DNA of 33,296 nt. Origin: Chara braunii (taxonomy: Eukaryota > Streptophyta > Charophyceae > Charales > Characeae). Numbering within the stretch: position 1 is the first letter of the stretch; each line of letters starts with the position of its first letter. The position numbers were made by a program, and so were the translations under genes. The stretch spans positions 253,058 through 286,353 of the forward strand of contig BFEA01000602.1 in the NCBI GenBank assembly GCA_003427395.1, in the 5' to 3' direction. Shown one piece after another: positions 28,169 through 33,296 of this stretch. The notes under the pieces are model-generated. The model searched no databases. It had not been told where the DNA came from and saw nothing but the letters and a program-made list of their open reading frames with translations.

Positions 28169-28529
28169 TAAGTGGCTCCAATTACCACGGATAATCCAAC
28201 AGCCGACCGCAGAAGGGACAGTCCAGGAGATCCAGGTACAACTTGTGTGACGGAGGATCACTGCCAGAGATCAAGTAAATCAACAATTATTGTGTCATGG
28301 CCCATGGGTAGTTTAATGGAGGAGAGAACCATTGCGAAATTCTTTGTCCATCACATCATTCACATGACCTGTGATTGTCTTTTTGCTAACCTGACCGACT
28401 TTGAATATCTATGGGTTACCTGCACACACACGGCTCAAAACTACGGGGGCTCGGGGAGGTACTAAAAAAGCGCACAATTGGAAGGATGCCATTCCTTCGA
28501 GGCGTTTCAGACAGCGAGTGAGCTCACTG
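28169..28529. other. Spacer between convergent genes, no gene recognised
   Basis: An open frame of 97 codons (28,172-28,465) starts on GTG, has no recognisable motif and no supporting signals. GGATGCCATTCCTTCGAGG (28,483) is echoed by GGATGTCATTCCTGTCG (28,947), suggesting a decayed duplication. Confidence 0.35.
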
Positions 28530-28620
28530 CAGACAGCTCACGACAGATTTTTGTACAGACAGCTCACTACAGAGTTTTGTACAGACAGCTCACTACAGAG
28601 TTTTGTACAGACAGCTCAGT
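28530..28620. repeat. 26-bp tandem repeat
   Basis: CAGACAGCTCAC starts at 28,530, 28,556 and 28,582, with a fourth partial start (CAGACAGCTCAG) at 28,608. The middle units, with CTACAGAGTTTTGTA, are identical. A (GTTT)n tract follows at 28,650. From there to 29,156 I see A-runs and the GGATGACACGTATAAATTGA phrase shared with 11,508, but no gene. Confidence 0.9.
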
Positions 28621-29156
28621 GCAGACGGCGTGGAGAGGTAGCAAACAAGTTTTTGTTTGTTTGTTTGTTTGTTTTTTTGGGAAAAAAGCAAGCAAAGGTG
28701 AACCAAGTTAAAACAACACGATTCAAACATCTTGGAGGTTGAGACAGCTCTCTGTAGATTGGCGAATCCGTCTGAATACGGCTTCCGTCCTGTGGGAAAG
28801 AAAAAAGCGGCGAAGGAAATTGCAACGATGCAGATAAGACTTTGCATGGCGCCTGTGCAAGGATGACACGTATAAATTGAGAAATGGGCCAAATGGCTCA
28901 AAAAAAAGAGAGAGAGAAAAAAAAAAAAAAAAAAAAAGAGGCGAAGGATGTCATTCCTGTCGTGAGCTAAAAAAAAGTGGAACTAAACCGGTCGTGATAT
29001 CCACCCCACCCCTGCAAGCCTGTAGAGGCCAAACTCAACACAACACACCTCACTCAGCTCCACATGGACAACACCCGAACGCCTCGGCAATTCTCGCACA
29101 CTTAGCTCCAACTGAGCACACATCACTCCAATCAACATCCATGCGGCGGAACAGAG

Positions 29157-29260
29157 CACCCATGTAGCTGTTGGTAGACAGACCTGACTTCTAATCTTGA
29201 CTGAATCAGACAAATAAAAAAAAGCTCTGAAATATCTGGGGCTGGTCAGTTACAAAAAAA
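29157..29260 (+). mobile_element. SINE family S1, copy 3
   Basis: CACCCATGTAGCTGTTGGTAGACAGACC contains an A-box-like TAGCTGTTGGTAGA. GACTGAATCAGACAAATAAA, CTGAAATATCTGGGG and CTGGTCAGTTAC follow, and it ends in an A10 run. It lies about 80 bp downstream of the gene B stop codon. Confidence 0.7.
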
Positions 29261-29340
29261 AAAGGGGGTTGGGGGGTGCATACATAATACATATACATAT
29301 TATACAATTACCTCGCGCATCTGTGTCAAAGACACGACTC

Positions 29341-32300
29341 TCAAAACGCGTACGGGTCATCCGCATTAGCTCCATAAGGATCCAATGACCCGCAACCAAA
29401 CAGATCGCCGATGTGCGGTGTCTTGGATTGAGATGGACCAGGTGTGGATGAGAACGTGGTGTTCCTCTTCTCCTCGGCCTGGGTCATCTTTCGCCTCACA
29501 TTCCTCTCGCGTTTTTTCTCTGGCTTTGGTGTCTCCTCGTATGTGAATGTGCTCTTCTTTCTCTTCCTCACAGTTATCGTCTTGGTCCCATCAGCTGTCA
29601 CCTCATACTCCTGTTTCCTGACTTGACGCTGAAAGCCTCTGGATACAGACGGGCTGACATGGGGGCTACTAGTCTCCAGCGGTTCAACTTGTTGATTGGC
29701 AGCCTTCCGCGCATTTGCTTTCTGTCGTTTCTTTGTGTTGTTGATGGGTGGGAGGTTGTCTGCATTCGGATTACCCTGCGCCATGTCCTCTGGATGGCCT
29801 TTTCTTTCTTTCTGACCGATATCCTCGCCGAGGTGCAGGCCTGTCCCGGCGATCCCGCGGCTTCCCCCCCGAGCACTATCAGTGCCCCTGATTGGAAGAG
29901 GGCTTGTGGCGAAGTGGTTAGCGCCTTTTTCCTCTGTCACAGGACACGATGTTTCCCGTTTTCTACCAGGGGGTGCCATTCTTGACTTAGTCGCGTTAAC
30001 ATTTCCCTCTGCCGCGGTAAGGCTTGACGAAGAGGGAAGTGGAGGTACCCGAACCTTTTGCCTCGATTGCTCACCAATTTGGCCCCGGGCCGGCAGCTTC
30101 TCAACCACACCCCTCTCTCTTGCCTGCTGAATCTGCTGCTTATGCCCCTCAATTTCCCCTGGAGACAAGTGGCCCGACCTCGCCGGGCTTTGCGTTTGCA
30201 ACTTCCTTGGATCCAATTTTGGCTGCACAGAGTCATGAACGATGTCATCGTTGTGTTTTTGCTGGGATGGCTCACCCACAGCAGCCGTCTTGCCAACGCT
30301 TGTCTCAATGTTTGCAGCCACTTTCAGGCACGCCTCGGCTGTTTCTGCACGCAGCTCCGCGTTCCTGGCTTGCGCCTGGGCGTCTAAAAGAGCTTGCTGC
30401 ACATCTAGCAGAGCCTTCTTATGCTCTTCGGCAGCCCGCTTTTCCTTTCCCTCCATTTCGGCAACGGTGGATTGCAGCGCAGTATTCGCATGCTGAAGAG
30501 TTTGCTCAAACTGCCGCCTCTCGTTCTCCATGATGCTCTCTTGTTCCTTCCGAAACCCTTCGTATTGTGCGAGTGACTCCTGTACCTGCACTAGCTTCCT
30601 TTGACACTCGTCGTCCTTCGTGCGTAGCTGCTCCTGCCACTGACTTTGTGCATGCTGGAATCTCACCTCCCATTCTTGAACGCTGACCGTTGCCCTCTTC
30701 AGTCTCTCCTCGTAATCGATCCTCACTTGCTCTAGGAGGTGCATTTGGTCCTTGGTAGATTCTAAGGTCATAGCCTTCGCTTGGGCAGCTTGCAACTCCG
30801 CCTGCGCTCTGTTGAGACCGGCGGCATATTCTGCTTCCCTCTGGTTGACCAGCAGGGCATGCTCCCGAACTACGTTCTCCAGTTTTTCCCTTTCCGCCTG
30901 GATGCGGAGATCGGTTTCCGCTTGAAACCTCTTCTTCATTTCAGCAAGTTCTTGGGAATTTCTCATGGACAGGTCTCGCAAGCGTTTGCTGAGCTCCTCT
31001 TGCTTTGCCTCCACGCGCTGCTCTGCTTGCTTGGCCAACGACGCTTTCAATTCTTCCACAGAAGCGAGCTCCTCTTTCATCTTGATGTTCTCTGAGTTCA
31101 ACTTTTCCAAGTCTGCTGTCAGTGCCTGCAGAGCCTCTTCCTTCGACGTGTTGCTCTCGTGCAGTTTTTCCTGCTCCTTCCTCAGCTCAACCAGCTCATC
31201 CGTCAGTTCAGTTTGCATGCTCTCCTTTTCCGTCACCAGCGCAGCCAACCGCTCCTCCCTCTCCCTCAGCTGCTCTTGTACCTCTCGCATCTCGCTCTCA
31301 CTCGTTTGGCGGAAGCCTGAGAACTGTGTCATCAGCTCCTCCCTGCTTTTTTGCAGATCGGATATGGTACCCGCTTGCGACGCCAACTTCTCTTCCAGCT
31401 TTCGCTTTCCCTCCTCGAGAGCCCGCCGGTCATTCAGCGACTCGTCAAGCAGCTTTCGGCAGTTCTCAAACTGCTCTTTGCTGGTGCTGTCCTTATCTGC
31501 AGCCACTTTCTGATATTCTTCGTTCCATCGCCGGAGCTCCTGCGACTTCGCCTCAGAGATGGATAGCTGCTTCTGCAGGCTATGGTTGGACAGCAGAAGC
31601 TCTTGGAACTTGTTTTCCGCCTCCTTCAGCTGCCGAAGAGCGCTCTCTCTCGCCGCCTTTTCCTCCTCCAACGACAAATTGACTCGCGCGAGGTCCGCTT
31701 GAAGCTTCTCGACATTGTTTGCGCCCATCGCGTTCGTCGTTTCGAGTTCCGATACCCTTGATGACAGAGCCTTCGATCGTTCTTGAAGCTCCTCAAAGTC
31801 GCGCATCGATATCTCCAACCTCGTCTCCAGGTTCTGCTTCTGTGTCTCCGTCCTCGTCTTTGCCTCCACCAAATCCAAGTTCTTATTGCGTGTTACCGTC
31901 AAATCCTCAGCCTGCTGCTTGACTTCTTCCTGAAGGCTCGCCAGATTCTCCCGCAATCGATTCAATTCATGCTCACTGTTCTCGATTGCTTCCTTGGCCG
32001 CAGCGAACTCTCTCAAGGCCGCCTCTTTTTCGCCTTCCAATTTTTCCACCCTTTCTTCAGCTACCACCAGCTTCTCCGCAAAGTCCTTTACTTGCCCTTC
32101 CAGCTCTTCAACATTCTTCTTCAAGTAATCGTTCTCCTCATGCTGTTTCTGAGCTTCCGCCTCCGCAGCCGCTTTCTTTTCCAACAGATCCTCGACGAAT
32201 GCTTTCGACTCTTCAAACCGCCTCATCCGCTCTTCCAGCCTGGCCTCCAACGTCTTCTTGGCTTCTTCCCCTTGTTTCAATTGCGTTTCCAAGAAGGCGA

Positions 32301-32607
32301 TCGTTTCGGTGATAGACTCGCACAACATCTTTGCGGACTCTTTCTGCGTCTCAAGTTTTTTTAGCAGTTTTACATCTTCTTGATGCGCAACTTTCAGCAT
32401 GGAGTTCTCGTTCTTCACATCTTGCATTCCTCTCTCTGCCAGCTGCCGCCTCTCTTCCGATTTCTGAAGCTTCGTTTTAAGAAGCTGGAGGTCCGTCCTA
32501 GCGCACGCTTGCTCCTGCATCATCTTCTCCGCTGTAAGTTTCAGATGTGTGTAGCTCTCTCCCCCTCCTCTCATCGCCATCGTAGTCTGTGACTCGTGTT
32601 GTTGTTC

Positions 32608-32639
<32 letters not shown>

Positions 32640-32838
32640 CGAAACCTGCTCCGTTTGCCCATGCAGTCTTTTGCAAGCTGGCGGCGGCGTCAGCCACCAG
32701 GGACTCGGCCGTGATCCCTCCCGCAGGCCCGGACATTAGACCAGAATCGACCCGGAGGAGTTGTCGCATTGAAGGCCTGTGTTGACCCTGCAGACTCTCC
32801 TTGGGAGGAGTCATCATCTTCTTCATTGCTTGCTTCAT
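29341..32838 (-). CDS. ZYP1: Synaptonemal complex transverse-filament protein ZYP1
   Basis: ZYP1 bridges paired homologous chromosomes as the transverse filament of the synaptonemal complex in meiotic prophase. The plant ZYP1 N-terminal block is recognisable: YTHLKLTAEKMMQEQ..ARTDL (residues 96-117), then NEN.MLKV.HQEDVKLL and MLCESITETI. A continuous heptad-rich coiled coil spans about 100-835. The tail has QEYEV....KT.TVRKRKKSTF.YEE (about 1075) followed by a basic cluster, and ends with IGDLF, GSLDPY and DDPYAF, the plant ZYP1 C-terminal signature. Residues 68-77 are polyglutamine (CAA repeat). I start at the first ATG (32,838); an in-frame extension to 32,913 would need a TTG. Length 1165 aa against about 870 in Arabidopsis as I recall, the excess being mainly in the roughly 330-residue basic tail and the N-terminus. 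The frame has no visible intron, whereas I recall plant ZYP1 genes having many. An upstream exon carrying a few residues cannot be excluded. Confidence 0.93.
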
Positions 32839-32995
32839 CTTTTCTGTCCTCTTCACACAGCAGCTCCAATGCCTGCAGTGGAGCTTCCAGCATCTGTCTG
32901 TTACCAGTTTCAAGTTTCAACAAACGTCATCAGGAGTTAAAAGGAGAGCAGAAGCAAAAAGAACCACACTTCAATTCTTTTCCACACTTCACCCA

Positions 32996-33092
32996 CGGGC
33001 CTAGCTCAGTTGGAACACCCCTCAACTGTTGAAACATGAATCAGACCCAAGTTCGAATCCAAATGCAATCAGCTGAAAAGAGTAAAAAAAAA
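32996..33092 (+). mobile_element. SINE family S1, copy 4 (head)
   Basis: GGGCCTAGCTCAGTTGGAACACCC (excellent A box) is followed by CTGTTGAAAC, GAATCAGACCC and AAGTTCGAATCCAAATGCAATCAG (excellent B box), then an A-run. It starts about 160 bp upstream of the gene B ATG, on the opposite strand to the gene, so it sits in the promoter or 5' UTR. The best-preserved polymerase III promoter of the four copies. Confidence 0.75.
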
Positions 33093-33154
33093 AAGATAAA
33101 GAAACCACACTTCAGAGCCGTTATGGTAACAACTAAGGAAACAACACTTACATG

Positions 33155-33206
33155 TGACACTGTGTGTGTGTGTGTGGGTGTGGGTGTGTGGGTGTGAGAG
33201 AGAGAG

Positions 33207-33296
<90 letters not shown>
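33155..33296. repeat. (GT)n / (GA)n compound microsatellite at the window edge
   Basis: (GT)n with GGGTGTGG variants changes to GAGAGAGA, back to (GT)n, then to a pure (GA)n run that continues to the last base of the window. Confidence 0.97.

Noticed and set aside
28172-28465. 97-codon frame between the two genes
   Set aside because: Starts on GTG, lacks any recognised motif, and sits between two minisatellites.
32839-32913. N-terminal extension of ZYP1
   Set aside because: The extended frame begins with TTG; the first ATG is at 32,838, and the conserved part starts well downstream of it.

Overview
This is eukaryotic nuclear DNA. It consists of a long, repeat-dominated intergenic stretch (about 1-23,300) followed by two convergent, apparently intron-free protein-coding genes. 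The C-terminal gene signature (GDLF, SLDPY, DDPYAF) belongs to the plant synaptonemal-complex protein ZYP1. The other gene is an alpha/beta hydrolase of a type I know from land plants. Together with plant-style tRNA-derived SINEs and very abundant simple repeats, this points to a streptophyte, most likely a charophyte alga such as Chara. The lineage call is an inference; the gene identifications rest on residue patterns recalled from memory, not on a search.

Layout. Positions 1-3,100: tandem repeats (136-bp unit, 28-bp unit), two tRNA-like SINE heads, a fold-back repeat and an inverted pair of (TTGA)n tracts around a (CA)n tract. Positions 3,100-8,800: SINE and fold-back elements, a compound CA/CG/GA/GAG microsatellite, a 259-bp tandem duplication, and the first copy of a roughly 0.7-kb dispersed repeat (R2), which ends in two hairpins and a T-run. 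Positions 9,050-14,820: three copies or fragments of an AT-rich dispersed repeat (R1) with CGTACG-rich ends, a roughly 1.1-kb higher-order TCC/TGTC satellite containing an assembly gap, and at 14,134-14,354 a hammerhead-ribozyme motif inside a 100+100 bp palindrome embedded in (TA)n. Positions 14,820-20,000: unrecognised DNA, then a 1,402-bp direct repeat (R2 family, LTR-like layout) whose second copy carries a 459-bp MITE with 25-bp inverted termini. Positions 20,000-23,300: degenerate arrays, a SINE, a GTAACTCTAC array and a roughly 25-bp minisatellite.

Genes. Gene A (+ strand, 23,676-27,884, 1402 aa) is a large alpha/beta-hydrolase-like protein. Its nucleophile elbow reads GHGKG instead of GHSKG, so it may be a pseudoenzyme. 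Gene B (- strand, start at 32,838, end at 29,341, 1165 aa) is a ZYP1 homologue with an N-terminal polyglutamine tract, a very long coiled coil and an unusually long basic tail. The two genes converge on a 1.46-kb spacer made of minisatellites and a SINE. They do not form a pathway; one acts in meiosis, and the role of the other is unknown.

Most remaining open frames in the window are products of simple repeats or shadows of these two genes.
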